The notes under the pieces: generated by a model | Seen by the model: the letters and a program-made list of their open reading frames with translations, nothing else | Told to the model about the DNA's origin: nothing | Databases searched by the model: none | Source of the DNA: CAYGDP01 sp964348665 | Lineage (GTDB): Bacteria > Verrucomicrobiota > Verrucomicrobiia > Palsa-1439 > CAYGDP01 | Length of the DNA stretch: 64,000 bases | Direction of reading: 5' to 3' | Assembly (NCBI GenBank): GCA_964348665.1 | Contig: CAYGDP010000001.1 | Location: forward strand, 248,001 to 312,000 | Shown here: piece by piece, positions 63,919-64,000 of the stretch | Numbering within the stretch: position 1 is the first letter of the stretch | Layout of the letters: each line of letters begins with the position of its first letter | Made by a program: the position numbers and the translations under genes

Positions 63919-64000
63919 AAGTCCCGCCTAACTTATACCACAGGAGGCGGAAGTAAAGCAAATGCACCTAAGAAAGGACAGAAATTCCCCGTTTGTACTC

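Overview
The window looks like a chromosomal segment of a PVC-superphylum bacterium, either Verrucomicrobia or Planctomycetes. The left half is full of families typical of that group: DUF1501, DUF1549/DUF1553, DUF1552, DUF1592-type planctomycete cytochrome c proteins, a PVC-type heme-binding dehydrogenase and an H-X9-DG pseudopilin. A heptamer repeat in the TTTCGGA family at 4314-4340 and the pseudopilin lean towards Verrucomicrobia. The LEERLAP-type surface signal at about 50480 is more planctomycete-like. I saw no rRNA, tRNA or CRISPR.

Left part (1-30.9 kb), mostly minus strand. It holds three copies of the secreted cytochrome/DUF1501-type cassette theme: 425-4766, 8252-9664, and 10955-14019 with a nucleoside hydrolase. 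A large operon follows at 15759-27665: two DUF1592 proteins, DUF1552, a heavy-metal-domain protein and a PVC dehydrogenase. Scattered between them are a SF1 helicase-nuclease, a HigBA-like toxin-antitoxin pair, a trypsin-like protease and a Ser/Thr kinase. Several short gene relics and duplicated junctions show repeated deletion and duplication here.

Middle (30.9-37.2 kb): an AddAB-like helicase/nuclease pair, then a 130-bp stretch (37316-37443) with four perfect palindromes.

Right part (37.4-63.2 kb): one coherent stress regulon, and the most interesting part of the window. A divergent promoter region (37.94-38.13 kb) drives a universal stress protein (USP) leftwards. Rightwards it drives a chain of genes mostly joined by 4-bp ATGA overlaps: ribosome hibernation factor, class I aldolase, a small ORF, USP, PEP synthase, USP, P-type ATPase fused to a VIT/CCC1 transporter, globin-coupled histidine kinase, and NtrC-type response regulator. 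Further blocks carry receiver-only regulators, USP, GNAT, a CBM48-like protein, Hsp20, four paralogous CxxC helical-bundle proteins, an AniA-like copper nitrite reductase and a globin fused to a cupredoxin-like domain. Six promoters share one layout: a CCGACA-N3-TGTCGG-like palindrome, then a GGGnATTTCCCnCACGA-like element, then a sigma-54 GG-N10-GC site. In five of the six the palindrome centre lies 51-52 bp upstream of the GG. The simplest reading is that the heme-sensing kinase and the NtrC-type regulator switch on a dormancy, low-oxygen or nitrogen-oxide response through these promoters. The parts are read from the sequence; the regulatory link is inference.

Right edge: the last gene of the chain is cut by a PIN-domain toxin-antitoxin pair on the opposite strand.
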